A stretch of 38,747 nt of DNA, taken from contig NOKP01000030.1 in assembly GCA_002682825.1 (NCBI GenBank), positions 34,149 through 72,895 of the forward strand. Reading direction: 5' to 3'. Below the pieces are notes generated by a model, which saw nothing but the letters and a program-made list of their open reading frames with translations, was not told the DNA's origin and did not search any database. Origin of the DNA: Neonectria sp. B-13 (lineage: Eukaryota; Ascomycota; Sordariomycetes; Hypocreales; Nectriaceae). The translations under genes and the position numbers were made by a program. Positions 9,097-18,940 of the stretch are shown piece after piece (positions within the stretch are counted from its first letter, which is position 1; each line of letters starts with the position of its first letter).

Positions 9097-9899
9097 GGCG
9101 TGTAAAAACCTAGTGCAATTTGTGATCTGGTCGTAGGCTTCTCTCTACAACTGTCTTTGGCTGATGTCCGGTGCTGCTAGGGATTGATCTGCAAATTACT
9201 GACTGTTGATAATGAGAGAAAAGAATTGGGCTGAATGTCTTGGAGGTGGAGGGGAACAGTGCTTTAAGTCTATGAAGCGTGACGCCTCCGACCATCACAT
9301 GACAATTATGCGGACCGCCAGGGCACATTCTGCGGCCACAACCTGCCACTCTCGCTGCCACTACGAAAGCCACAGCCTGCTTTCGCTTTCAGCTCTCAGT
9401 TCGAGGCTCTAAGTTAGGGGATCATTCAGTTAGCTTAGGCATCATTTAGCCCTGTTAGCTCATTGACCGAACCCCAGCCATCTGATATGGACAAGGACGG
9501 TTCCGCTAGGGTTTAGCCGGCTGCCGAGACGAAGCGCGTGGTGCGCCTCGGGCTAGAACTATCGTTTTGGCTTTTGCCTCGAGCCTTAGCTCTATGTAAC
9601 TGTCCAGTTGGGCTTGGCTCTTTAGCATTTGATTGGCAGCACCCTGGTGGGATACGGACTAGCGACGCCATGCAGCTCGATGGGGAGTCCAGACCAGTTT
9701 TAGAGTATGAAGCTGAACCCTTAAGTATGTAGGGGGGTCCATTTGCGTCAGGCTGTCTTACAGTACTTTTTACAGTACTTTTTACATAAGGTCGTGTGAG
9801 TTGACCATTCAACTTTTGCATGCTCCTGAATCAATACTCCGACGACTTCCAAACCCAATCAACGTAATCACATACGCATCAAACCCCATATATTGCACC
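9097..9899. other. Divergent intergenic region between the GPI protein and the 690-residue membrane protein
   Basis: About 800 bp with short, unconvincing frames. A direct repeat 'acagtactttttaca' occurs at about 9760-9785. It should contain both promoters; no clear TATA box was picked out. Confidence 0.4.
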
Positions 9900-11972
9900 A
9901 TGTCATCCGCAGCGAGCGTTTACGAGGGATTTTGGATGGACCATGACCACGACAGGCTCTCAGGCGCGAGGCTAACACTGGACGCCTATAACGCGCCACT
10001 CCTAATTGCATTCATCGCAATATTCCTCTCGATTTGCGGAAATCGGATGTGGTCTGCAGTTCGGTTTGTGCTCCATCAATTACGCGCTAGCGCAGAGCGA
10101 CGGGGTGCAGACGACGAACATCTACAGCTTCTCACTGTACATTCTGCCATGCCAGGGATAGCCTGGGACGCCCCAAAGCTCATGTGGACAACGATTCGAC
10201 AGACAGGTCGTCGAGACGCCAGCACGGTTTGTTATGTCGCCGTGCTGGCGTTTCTTGCGCTTTTCAACTTCGTTGCTTGGAACGCGGCTGGCGTGCTCTC
10301 GGCCTTGGTTGCCGTCTCGAATGGTCCGCTTATATACGTCAGCCCCGACTGTGGATTCTATGCGGACCCATTGGATAGCGTTTCTTTTACGCCGGCGGCA
10401 GGGTTCCAAGCAAGGTGGCTCAATTCGTCAAGAATTGCAGATGAATACGTTCAGACATGCTACAATACCTCCAGCTCCTCCAATTCGCTGTGTCAACAAT
10501 TCGTCCAGCAAGAAATCAGATGGACTGGGAAGTCAAATGCTACGTGTCCCTTTGCGTCTGGGATGTGTCTTGGAGGTGATAATGCCGCTTTCGAAATGGA
10601 CAGTGGCATGATCGACTCCCATGATACCCTGGGACTAAACGCTGCCAAGGAAAACCGAGTCCTATACCGACGCAAATCGACATGCGCACCAGTTGTCACC
10701 GGAGAGCCCTATGGAGAGCTCATACCCGGCCGCTATCCAGGAGAGGAATACGCGCTTTATTACTACGGTGACACTTTCAGCTCATTGAATTACACGTATC
10801 AACTATCAACGTATGCACAAAGAGGACCAGCTGGCTACATATTGAGGTACATCCACTCCCATCTTCCCGCCTCTAGACCTAGGCAGCTAACTCTACATCC
10901 CCCGACTAGCGGCGTATCCGCACCGGGCGGATTCATGCCCATACCCGAGATTGCAAGATCCGATGCAGAAGTCACGCTCTTTTTCCTGGTGCAGAACCTG
11001 CTTGCTTACACAGCTCCCGTTGACGACGTGTTCTTCGCAGCGCACACACAGCCCACCACCTATGAGCTACCCTTTAGCAACGACACATATACTCTCTATT
11101 ACAACGACAAGCTAGTTTCTGTCATGGGTTGTATCGACCAGCATCAAATATGCAAGCCAAGCTCCGGCGAGGGACCGAACTGCTCGGCATTGAGCAGCGT
11201 GGAGAATCTATGGTCGGAAGTTGCGAAGCTTGAACTCAATCAGGTGCAGTACGACACAGCATACGTAATACAGTTGGAAATCCTAGGAGGGGAGATGTTG
11301 AACTCGATTGCTGGTCGCGGGGCGGTCGCTCTTAAGGCACAACGGACGGTCTTCAACAACATGAACGTCCCACTACCCGACAATCAATGGACTCTTGAAG
11401 TCGGCGGTTGGTTTAGCATTGCCCTTGCACGGCTACAGCATGCCATAGTGGAATATTCCACCGGGCCGGCTCATACGGACTCCGGGAAGTATCAACGAGA
11501 CACTTCCTCTTTTCTCACCCGTATTTATGCGAACACGTGCAACAGACAAAAGGGCCGGCAGTTAAGCTCCAGCACCAGCTACATTACGTTCAACGGCGTG
11601 GGACTCCTCATCATCTCAGTCGTTGGAGTCATTGTCTTATTGATCAGCCCTCTCCTTGAACTGATAGTGGGGTTGCGACGGAGTGGGAAATGGAGTCAGC
11701 GCCATCTCGAATGGAAACTCCACGGCGAGTTCCGAAGGGTCGCCTCCCAGCCTTTTCAACTTACGAGTCCGAGGCCTGGGGGATCTGGATCCGAACCTTC
11801 ATCTCCACCTTGGCAGGGGGATACCAACGGCCGACTCGCAATTACACCGCCCCTTGGGCAAGACGACCAATCGCTGCAACTATACCCTGTAGCAGGAGGG
11901 GGAAAGGAGCCTTCGCAGGATCCTTCCAGCAACCCCGTCCCTCTGCGGACAATAGACCACAACCGAGCATAG
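9900..11972 (+). CDS. Large fungal integral membrane protein of unknown function, 690 residues
   Basis: The frame is open from 9801, but the first ATG is at 9900 (CACCATGTC, a good fungal context). Near the N-terminus: GARLTLDAYNAPLLIAFIAI, a membrane segment at about residues 34-48. A second lies at about 110-132 (YVAVLAFLALFNFVAW). A long region with many cysteines and N-x-S/T sites follows (residues about 140-550), most likely outside the cell or in a lumen. A last strong membrane segment (LLIISVVGVIVLLISPLLEL, about 562-585) is followed by a cytoplasmic Pro/Ser/Gly-rich tail. This layout is seen in many Pezizomycotina hypothetical proteins; no enzyme motif is visible. Intronless and unbroken, so probably functional. 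Other frames overlapping its 3' end look like shadows. Confidence 0.85.
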   Translation: MSSAASVYEGFWMDHDHDRLSGARLTLDAYNAPLLIAFIAIFLSICGNRMWSAVRFVLHQLRASAERRGADDEHLQLLTVHSAMPGIAWDAPKLMWTTIRQTGRRDASTVCYVAVLAFLALFNFVAWNAAGVLSALVAVSNGPLIYVSPDCGFYADPLDSVSFTPAAGFQARWLNSSRIADEYVQTCYNTSSSSNSLCQQFVQQEIRWTGKSNATCPFASGMCLGGDNAAFEMDSGMIDSHDTLGLNAAKENRVLYRRKSTCAPVVTGEPYGELIPGRYPGEEYALYYYGDTFSSLNYTYQLSTYAQRGPAGYILRYIHSHLPASRPRQLTLHPPTSGVSAPGGFMPIPEIARSDAEVTLFFLVQNLLAYTAPVDDVFFAAHTQPTTYELPFSNDTYTLYYNDKLVSVMGCIDQHQICKPSSGEGPNCSALSSVENLWSEVAKLELNQVQYDTAYVIQLEILGGEMLNSIAGRGAVALKAQRTVFNNMNVPLPDNQWTLEVGGWFSIALARLQHAIVEYSTGPAHTDSGKYQRDTSSFLTRIYANTCNRQKGRQLSSSTSYITFNGVGLLIISVVGVIVLLISPLLELIVGLRRSGKWSQRHLEWKLHGEFRRVASQPFQLTSPRPGGSGSEPSSPPWQGDTNGRLAITPPLGQDDQSLQLYPVAGGGKEPSQDPSSNPVPLRTIDHNRA

Positions 11973-12302
11973 ACTTGCCACGCAAGCGTCGAGCAGTCAG
12001 CCTTGCATGTAAAGAGTCCCTACAAGCCAGCATTTGTCCGCTGGTTTGGGCTACGGTTGCATGGAGGGCTTACGCGCCCTACCACCCACAAGCCACAAGG
12101 GAACACTACTCGAAATGGGATAACATAGACACAGATTCCAAGCCAGAGATAGTGTCTCAGCAGGCGCCTGCGCCTAAAGCAACCTCCTCACACTCGTCTC
12201 CATCCACTTTGATGGGAACACACAGGGGCGGGCATCGCAGTCACTAAGGACTAATCGCCACCATTTCTATGTAAGGCCAGATGGAATTGGGACTTAACCT
12301 AC

Positions 12303-12440
12303 TTTAGGATAAGATAAAGAGCTTAGGATTCGTGTACTAAAGGTGGATATATTTGTGGAACCGGAGCCCCAGTGCCCTAGGATAAGATAGCAAGCTCGGG
12401 ATTCAGATGCTAGAGGTAGATGTATTTATGGAACCGTAGC
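12303..12440 (+). repeat. Two imperfect tandem copies of a 73-bp unit
   Basis: 12303-12367 and 12376-12440 share 'taggataagata', 'ggattc', 'ggta/tggat' and 'atttatggaacc', with a constant offset of 73 bp. They abut the point (about 12445) where the hAT transposase similarity stops. Confidence 0.75.
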
Positions 12441-12444
12441 TAGA

Positions 12445-12990
12445 TCTGACCCGGCCACCTCTTCAAGACCTCCTAGACCATGGTGTCATATCGCTCGAAT
12501 TGTTGAACCGCCAGTCTCTGTACAGTCTTCGCCGTAATGTGCGCATTCGCAACTTTGACCGCCGGATTGAGATACTTAAATATCTATTGTAGTCGAGGGT
12601 GCTCTACCTGCTTGAACGATTGCTAGCTTTTAACTATCCAGTTGACAATGAGCTTCTGGAACTGTCCTTGATTAAAGCGTTTAATCAAGCTATTGGCCAG
12701 TGCTTGATCCTTTGGATTAGAACGTTTAAGGGTCATAAAGTCCGAAATAGAGGCAAGCACCCTCTTGCCTCCCTTCTTCTATAACGGTATGGGTCGTCAT
12801 CCTAATAGATCCCAGTAGCCATAGGCTTTCCAGAGGTAAAGTTCTACGTTTTAGGTCCCTTTGGATTCATGTGACTGTGCTAAGGGTGTCTTCTGGCGCA
12901 CACATGGCATACAGATCCATCGCCTTAATGTTGCAGATTGAATCTCAACTCTGTAATTCCATACCCATGATAGGGTATCTTTGCCGCATT
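12445..12990 (-). pseudogene. N-terminal relic of a hAT transposase (BED-like finger and start of the DDE region)
   Basis: On the minus strand about 12925-12800 encodes WICMPCVRQKTPLAQSHE, a stop, NVELYLWKAYGYWD: a BED-like zinc finger with C-x2-C and the N-x(n)-L-x-K-A-(H/Y)-G ending. Then 12760-12450 encodes DQALANSLIKRFNQGQFQKL, IVNWIVKS, stop, QSFKQVEHPRLQ, stop, IFKYLNPAVKV and QFERYD. This is the segment before the first catalytic Asp of fungal hAT transposases, where SFDGW is expected next; it is missing and the similarity ends in the 73-bp repeats. Several in-frame TAG codons sit where Q is likely. Non-functional. Confidence 0.7.
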
Positions 12991-13296
12991 TGGCCAGCGT
13001 AAATCCCTTCTAGACGCGGAAGATCCTCCGCTCCTCATCACTCGTTGGTGCCCAATTAGGAGGTTGGAGGCAGGCTGGCAAATCTATCTACTGATGTAGA
13101 CGAAATGTAGATAGACGCTAAGACTGCTAGTGAAAATTGGGTAAGGTAGTTATACTTTTACTGCACTAATAGCATTCTCCTTCATCGAATTATCGGTACC
13201 TCTGACAGCCCCTCCCCTAACCGTCCCTTTCATTTCCCACATTGGGATCAATATAACCCCCCCCACTTATTTTCACTTGAATACTAGTCTATAAAG

Positions 13297-13500
13297 CGAT
13301 TTGAGTATCTGCGAGTAGCGAAAATGGCGATTAATATCCTCTTGGTTCTAGCGATAGCTTCTGAGTGCAAAAGGACATTCTCTTCCGCTGGTAGTATAGT
13401 TTCGCCCAAGAGGTTGCGCTTAGATACAAGCAAAATTGCCATTACTCAGTCAGTAAGATCATGGTTATAAGATAAGCTGCTGAAAGAGTATAATGGATTG
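13297..13500 (+). pseudogene. C-terminal (dimerisation) relic of another hAT transposase
   Basis: The plus strand reads RFEYLRVAKMAINILLVLAI, then ASECKRTFSSAGSIVSPKRL and SKIAITQSVRSWL followed by a TAA-class stop. This is the conserved hAT C-terminal dimerisation block (L-x-x-M-A-x-D-x-L-x-I-x-x-x-S-x-x-x-E-R-x-F-S). It is opposite in orientation to the neighbouring N-terminal relic, so the two are different insertions or one rearranged copy. Words 'tctatctactga' occur near 13081 and 13541 and may mark its surroundings. Confidence 0.7.
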
Positions 13501-13677
13501 CTAAAGGAGATGGGCAGCAATACAGCTAAGGGTTAGCCGACCATCTATCTACTGAATCTATCTACATTTACATATTGTCACAGCCCAGGTTGGGACCAGG
13601 CGGTCACAACCGGCAGAACCATAACGCCCCCCACTTTTTATTTCCTATCACAGGAGCCAATTACTATAACTCCATGG

Positions 13678-13754
13678 ATCACCGTGATTAGAGCCCCGAT
13701 CACAGTGATTAAACACTATGATTACTGTGATTACTTACATGAACACTGTGATTA
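13678..13754 (+). repeat. Four phased copies of a CACNGTGATTA motif
   Basis: Copies begin at 13680, 13701, 13723 and 13744, i.e. 21, 22 and 21 bp apart (two helical turns). The first two contain a perfect inverted repeat ATCAC-N-GTGAT; the third and fourth are degenerate on the left. A fifth weak copy (CACTATGATTA) starts at 13714. They lie just downstream of the truncated pogo-like relic. Confidence 0.7.
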
Positions 13755-13795
13755 CTACAGTATATATACACATAGTCAGGGCTGATGGCGAAACC

Positions 13796-14560
13796 CATAC
13801 ATAGTCAGGGGTTGAGGGGCTAGCTACCTCTTCAACCGGCGTTGGAGTCCGTAGCTGCACATCAAGCTTTGAGACCACACTTTCTGGGTCAAGAGGAACA
13901 AGCCCAGCCTCTTTGAAGGCTGCCTTAATATTTTTCTCTGTCATAGTGGCCTGAAATGCAGCGTAAAAGGCCGGAAAGAACTCGGTCTTCGAAACGTGGG
14001 TTATAGAGCATCTGATCAGATGCTCTATTTCTCGACCATAAGCCTTCTTGAGCACGCTGAAGCACCCGACGTCAAGGGGCTGAAGCAGATGAGACGAATG
14101 AGGCGGCATACAGAGCGTGATAATCTTGTTGTCCTGGCAATATCTCTCAAAGTCGATAGAATGGTGACTTTCGTGGCCATCGAGGATCAAGAGACGATAG
14201 GAACCAATTGATCAATTAGTTGTACACCGGTCAAAGTGCTTGAGCCACTCGAGACCAGTCTCATTATTGGTCCAGCCATTTTGGGTCGTTGCAATAGCCC
14301 AATCGCCCGGGAGGTTGCTGTCTTGGTACCAGTTGGCAAGGTGATATTGGCCCGCACCGATGATGAATGGCTGGATCGCCCAGCCTTCCGCATTAATCGC
14401 CTGAATGACCGTAATCCATTCCCGGTTTCCAGGCTGCACTGATTTCGGCTTTCCACGCCTTTCCGAGCCTGTGACAACCATTCCGCTTGCGATCATGCGC
14501 ATAAGAAAGCCAGTCTCATCAAAGTTATAGATATCCTCTACTCGGATGCCACTATTACTA
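13796..14560 (-). pseudogene. Truncated pogo-like transposase, same family as the 2.7-4.5 kb element
   Basis: Minus-strand coding from about 14548 (GIRVEDIYNFDETGF) through MIASGMVVTGSERRGKPKSV, QYHLANWYQDSNLPGDWAIA, then LLILDGHESHHSIDF, NKIITLCMPPHSSHLLQPLD and PLDPESVVSKLDVQLRTPTP. Here the DDE core is well kept, including FDETGF and LDGHESH, with one in-frame TGA (14214-14212) where a CGA is likely. Both ends are missing: no HTH domains before GIRVED and no coiled coil or zinc knuckle after VASPSTP. No terminal repeats. 'catagtcaggg' is repeated at 13772 and 13802, at the 3' breakpoint. Confidence 0.85.
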
Positions 14561-15226
14561 CTTGACCAACTCACACTAGAAGCCAAATACATAGTAAAAT
14601 GGCTAAGCACAGAATTTAACATACAATAAGAACCTCTAAGTCATCCTATATATATATTAATATTATTTTCCTTCTTGTTGTTATTATATTCGTCTTGTAA
14701 GTTGTTGACCTCGTCGTCGCCTCTGGGTTTTACAGCCAATCAGAATTTAGCGGTCAAATTGAACCGCTTTCGTTTTTGCGGTCACCGTATTTGGAATAGT
14801 GCCAATCAGTTTGCCCTATACCCCATTCAGCATCAAGCAACACCTAACTCGTTGACGTTTACCCAACTAAAATCGCCCAGCGCTACCAAATTAGAAAGAT
14901 AACGTTAAGGACATATCGCACATTCATTTTCAATATCATCAGAGTCCAATTGCAGCATTGCAACCGGTTTGAGCTTTCATTATGATTGATTGATGTGGTC
15001 AACGGAAAGGCAGTGCAGTAAGGCTTGCATATCTGTTTACACGCACATTGCATAATGTGAGGTTGATTAAGTGATTGTGATGGGTTTCATCTCCGAGAGG
15101 GGTTGGGAAGGGGCTGAATTTAAACTTCAGATAATCTTAACACCCTGCACCAATTCTAAGAGATATCGATCTATCTAACAATACTTCTATAAGACTCTTT
15201 CGTCCTCATTATTCTATTATTACATT
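14561..15226. other. Intergenic, AT-rich, no gene
   Basis: Between the pogo-like relic and the AT-hook-like gene. Short frames only. Two 'gccaatcag' (CCAAT-like) words occur at about 14736 and 14802. The last 50 bases (aacaatacttctataagactc...) look like a leader of the downstream gene. Confidence 0.45.
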
Positions 15227-16381
15227 ATGGATAACGCTAGTTCCAACACTATCCCATCAAACCGTAAGCGTGGTAGGCCTCGACAGTACCCTACACCTGA
15301 AGCCAAGGCCGCGGCAGATGTAGAGCGGAGACGGGCGAGGCGGCAGGCTGCGGACCCTGTGCAACGCGATACGGTACATGCCAACCTTCACAACTCAGCT
15401 TTCCCCCTACAATCAGGAGGAGGTGCTGTGTGGGTGAACGTATTCAGCGGCTCCTACTCTCCGGCCAATCTCAATGCACTGGAACCGGACAACACAGACA
15501 TCGCACAGTTCCTACCCGGAGTCGATCCTCAACCACTGGAAGATAGAGAAGAGCAGGCTATGTCCGACATTGGCACTTTCACAGGCCCTGTAGATTCGAT
15601 ATCCACTTCGAATCACGAGAGCCCCAATCCAGGCGAAGCCATTGCCTTCGATACAACCTTGGAAACCTCACCACAGGTAGAGAATGATGAGCCAGATCCA
15701 GTTGGGCACCTTGCACAAAAGCTGGCAGAACAACTTGTTAAATTTCAAGGATGCTGCAATGACTGTCATGAAGCAGCACAGCGTACCCACATGGAAGATC
15801 CGAATGAGCACATCGGCCTCGCCATGTACCTGGAGTCTGTACCTGCGCTAGGCCCTAACGTCCTTAGCACCAAGACTATCGCACACCAGAAAGATGACCT
15901 AGCCAGGAAAATGAGCCCTAAATCTAGAAAGGAGGCCTTTTATGGTCTTACCTCTCGAGCTGAGATGCCCTACATTTGCTTAAATGAAGATGAGAGGGTT
16001 TCAAATGATGCTAGGGTTACCTTTGATGTAGATAGCATCATCGCCTTCCCAAGTAACCTTGCTGTCGCCAAGCAAGGCATTCGCTGGTCTCCTACCCAGA
16101 TTGCTGTATCCGATCTTCAGTCTGATCTTCATCTTCGATCAATCCCAATTACATATGTCGATACGAATGGAAGCCAACACCACGTCCACCGGCCTGTACA
16201 CCAAGTTCCTCACTATACATTCGGCCGCGTTGTTGGATTCGAGGATATATCGTTATATTTCCTATTTCCCAATCTATATCGGGAGGAGCAAAGGTGCAGT
16301 CGGCTTCGGGATGAGGACTTTCGATTATGGATAGACGGCATTCTCGTCCCTAGTAATCAATGCCAAACCCAACTCTTGTAG
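15227..16381 (+). CDS. AT-hook-like protein, 384 residues, probably from a mobile element and 3'-truncated
   Basis: ATG at 15227. The N-terminus NRKRGRPRQYPTPEAKAAAD has an AT-hook core (RGRPR) with a basic Arg-rich run after it (VERRRARRQ), so DNA binding is likely. The middle is acidic and low in known motifs. A CC-x2-C-x-H group (FQGCCNDCHEAAQ) and a stretch LGPNVLSTKTIAHQKDDLAR look conserved-type, as does IDGILVPSNQ near the end. The last codons QTQLL and the stop lie inside a hairpin made of AGTTGGGTTTGG-type sequence, so the natural C-terminus may have been cut off by that repeat. It is next to OrsD relics and other transposons, and such proteins are often element-borne. No enzyme domain recognised. 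An unspliced true host gene is the alternative. Confidence 0.55.
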   Translation: MDNASSNTIPSNRKRGRPRQYPTPEAKAAADVERRRARRQAADPVQRDTVHANLHNSAFPLQSGGGAVWVNVFSGSYSPANLNALEPDNTDIAQFLPGVDPQPLEDREEQAMSDIGTFTGPVDSISTSNHESPNPGEAIAFDTTLETSPQVENDEPDPVGHLAQKLAEQLVKFQGCCNDCHEAAQRTHMEDPNEHIGLAMYLESVPALGPNVLSTKTIAHQKDDLARKMSPKSRKEAFYGLTSRAEMPYICLNEDERVSNDARVTFDVDSIIAFPSNLAVAKQGIRWSPTQIAVSDLQSDLHLRSIPITYVDTNGSQHHVHRPVHQVPHYTFGRVVGFEDISLYFLFPNLYREEQRCSRLRDEDFRLWIDGILVPSNQCQTQLL

Positions 16382-16393
16382 AGTTGGGTTTGG
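16363..16393 (+). repeat. Hairpin overlapping the stop codon of the AT-hook-like gene
   Basis: Arm CCAAACCCAACTC, loop TTGTA, arm GAGTTGGGTTTGG: 13 perfect pairs with a 5-base loop. The TAG stop (16379-16381) begins in the loop. Confidence 0.85.
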
Positions 16394-16411
16394 TGCCCCA
16401 CTCTAATCCAT

Positions 16412-16454
16412 GTACAGTTGGGTTCTCAGACCAGGGTACAGTTGGGTTCTCAGA
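16412..16454 (+). repeat. Direct repeats of GTACAGTTGGGTTCTCAGA
   Basis: Two perfect 19-bp copies at 16412-16430 and 16436-16454 (period 24). They share the core AGTTGGGTT with the hairpin just upstream, giving several copies of this core within 90 bp. Confidence 0.85.
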
Positions 16455-16613
16455 GTAGCCAATTGTAGCCTGGGGTAACGAAAAAAGAAACAAAGATAAA
16501 AAAAAAAAGAAAAGAGTAAAATAAAGGGGTTTGAAGAAGAAGAGGATTAACTGAACTGATCAACGATCTCTACATTACCACAGACTACCATACTCCCATA
16601 CTCCGTTTGCAAT

Positions 16614-18674
16614 ATGGAACCCTTTGCACCATTCGCTTGCCTACCGCTACATCGCCTTCTTGTTTGTAAGATATGTAGATTTGCTTGCGTTGTAGATGAA
16701 GCAGCTACACACTTGCGCACAAAACACCCACAGATTACACCACAGAGAAGACGGCAAATAATACTAAATATCAACAAAATCCCGAATATGATTAGAAACC
16801 AGTCAGAGCTCTCTGATTTCCGGCTTCCATCTTACCCCATCGAACAGATCCCTTTTCTTGCCCCTCCGCACAGCGATGGACTAAAATGCCAGCACTGTTC
16901 GCATATTGCACGTCAGCTACAGAAGATACAAGCACATTGCCGCAAGGAGCATAACTGGCAGAACCCAAGAGCAGGGGGCAGGCCACGAGCTGGCAAGACT
17001 GGATCGACAGGATCGAATCGACTCCCGTGGCGAGAGCACGTCTGGTGCCAGCGATTCTTCGTGTCCCGAGCTGCGAGCGGATGGTTCGAGGTGAAGCCGG
17101 CCGATGGCTTGACATCAGGCCCCGCGGCAGCAGACAGCTTAGAGGAGCAGCTGATCTATCCATCATCCTTGTTATTATCGCCGTCTTCATCGTCCTCTCC
17201 CTATGGCCCCGACAACCCGCCAGCTAGCCCGAGCAATCGGCTTGGCAAGGAGGCGATTGCTCATATCGGGCACGTCTGGTATCGTGAGCAGGAGTACCTC
17301 AAGGCCCAGCAACAGTCGCACGTGCACAGCACTGCTATGGGAACGGACTCGTTCGCCTCTACAAGCATATGGCTAGAGCGCACCCAATGGCACGCCATGT
17401 TTAAAGGAGCGCGGCGCGATATCTTACGGGCGATGACACTGACCCCCACACGCTTAACCAGACCAACCTCTCATATAGACCAAACCATGACCCCAGATGA
17501 CTATCACTTGGGGACCCCGATTTGTCTAGTTCATGGCAGGACGAGCAGAAGATCTCATGTCTTATGGGTGCTATCGACGTTATGTTCGACCGATGCGAGG
17601 AGACCGCCCAAGGCACAGGCCGAAACTTGCTGTGCTGGCTAGTCGGTACCGATGCCCATCGCTGTCCGTCTAGGCCCTTTACTCTTGTTGCCGAGCGGGC
17701 CAGTCAGCAGAAATATCGATATCTGTGGAGACGGTTCATTGCCTTTATCTTTCGGGCCTTCCGGATGACAGAGGCAATCCAGACGAAGGTAGTTCAGGTC
17801 CAGCTGGGAACCCGCCTTCTTGAGCAACTCCAAGGCCTCTGGGAACATCCCGGATGGGAGTTGGTCGACGTCTGCCAAGGACGATGGCCTTTATCATCCA
17901 GTCGAAGTCATGGGGAGGAGGAGCATGATGATCTAGAAGACTATTCTATGCAGGATTCGGATGAAGATTTCGAAGAAGATATTTATGATGGCTCTGATGA
18001 AGATGAAGATGAAGATGAAGGTCGAATAGGTGAAGGAGAGAAGGCCATGGGATGTGATATCAATACCAAGGAAGACTGTCAGGACAACAGATCTCCGACA
18101 CATCTCTCTTACAGGCATAGGGATAAGTTTGCACCATCTAGCGTCTAGCAGCAACACGAGAGAGGTGGAACATACCCCACCGCCACTGGACGCACTCCTC
18201 GAAGCCTTATTCGAACTCAGCCTTGCCTTGAGTATGGAAACCTTCAGCGGTAGTCAGCCTGGATCTACATCGCTACTTTACTTTGCCGGTATCCTTGGCT
18301 TTTCTCCCGACTGCCGTCAATTTTTACTAGCTCGACAATACTGCACACACCTCTCGGCGCTTATCTACCTCCAACGCCTACTATTCCTTGAGTACGCACT
18401 GCCGCTTCGCCCATAATCAACGCTTAGCCTCCCACAGCGGCCCCGTACAGGGCAACTAGAGCGGCTGAATCCCGTCCGTCAAGAGTATATGGTTACTGGC
18501 GCACAATCGGCACTAGCCGAGTTTCTCAGTCTCCGCGCCTCTGGGCGCAGGATTGCACTGGCCGAGCCGCCTTCGAGTGAGGGAATCATTTGCTTTACCT
18601 TCAAGAAGGATGCGCCTTATATTCTTTCGCCTTCGCCAGCCAAGGCTTCGGGTCAAGCGATACGAGTCTTGTAA
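16614..18674 (+). pseudogene. OrsD-domain (DUF3505) gene of the fungal OrsD/RecQ-like family, broken
   Basis: From ATG 16614: two zinc-finger-like modules, LLVCKICRFACVVDEAATHL ... TKH and LKCQHCSHIARQLQKIQAHC ... EH, the OrsD/DUF3505 arrangement. Then HVWCQRFFVSRAASGWFEV and, further on, SIWLERTQWHAMFKGARRDI. Near 17500 the frame shifts: SSWQDEQKISCLMGAIDVMF, CEETAQGTGRNLLCWL, KYRYLWRRFIAFIFRAFR, then an acidic tract (DEDEDEDEG). From about 18150 a third stretch gives LLEALFELSLALSMETFSGS, PGSTSLLYFAGILGFS, ALIYLQRLLFLEYALPLRP, an in-frame TAA (18414), and MVTGAQSALAEFLSLRASGR. After 18674 nothing follows, and the helicase half known in relatives is absent. At least two frame changes plus one nonsense codon; some breaks could be introns. 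16460-16540 is an A-rich possible promoter. Confidence 0.7.
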
Positions 18675-18940
18675 AATCCTTACTTCTGCTTGGGAGGGAT
18701 CTAATTCGGTTGGTCTTTTGGTTTACTGGACGCCTTTATATATTCCGTATTTTTATTTTTATTTTGTTTCTCCCTTTTCGTCGTTGGAAAGAAAACCATC
18801 CTCTAAGCCCCCTTCTACGGAGTCGCAGCTTTCATTCCCACCCTTTGCGAAAGCGAAAGAAGGGGATGTAACGAAGAGAACAATCCTGCCTCTCCTTAAG
18901 CGGTCAAGTACCATGATTCGGAAGAAATAGACCTGATGAA
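18675..18940. other. Spacer between the convergent OrsD-family relics
   Basis: Contains T-rich sequence (about 18730-18780) and a 'gcgaaagcgaaag' repeat near 18848. No protein similarity; the frames across it are not convincing. Confidence 0.45.

Noticed and set aside
9801..9899. Upstream extension of the 690-residue membrane protein
   Set aside because: The extension contains no ATG; it would have to begin at a TTG, while ATG 9900 has a good context.
11690..12247. 185-residue plus-strand frame overlapping the end of the membrane-protein gene
   Set aside because: Basic, low-motif composition, lies in another frame of a clear gene, no start context; read as a shadow.
13576..13630. TGTCACAGCCCAGG ... 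CGGTCACAACCGG as an LTR end
   Set aside because: Only the start resembles an LTR; no matching end or internal domain.
17040..17230. Shadow frame with a hydrophobic end (SIILVIIAVFIVL) in the OrsD relic
   Set aside because: The OrsD-family similarity continues in the other frame on both sides of it.
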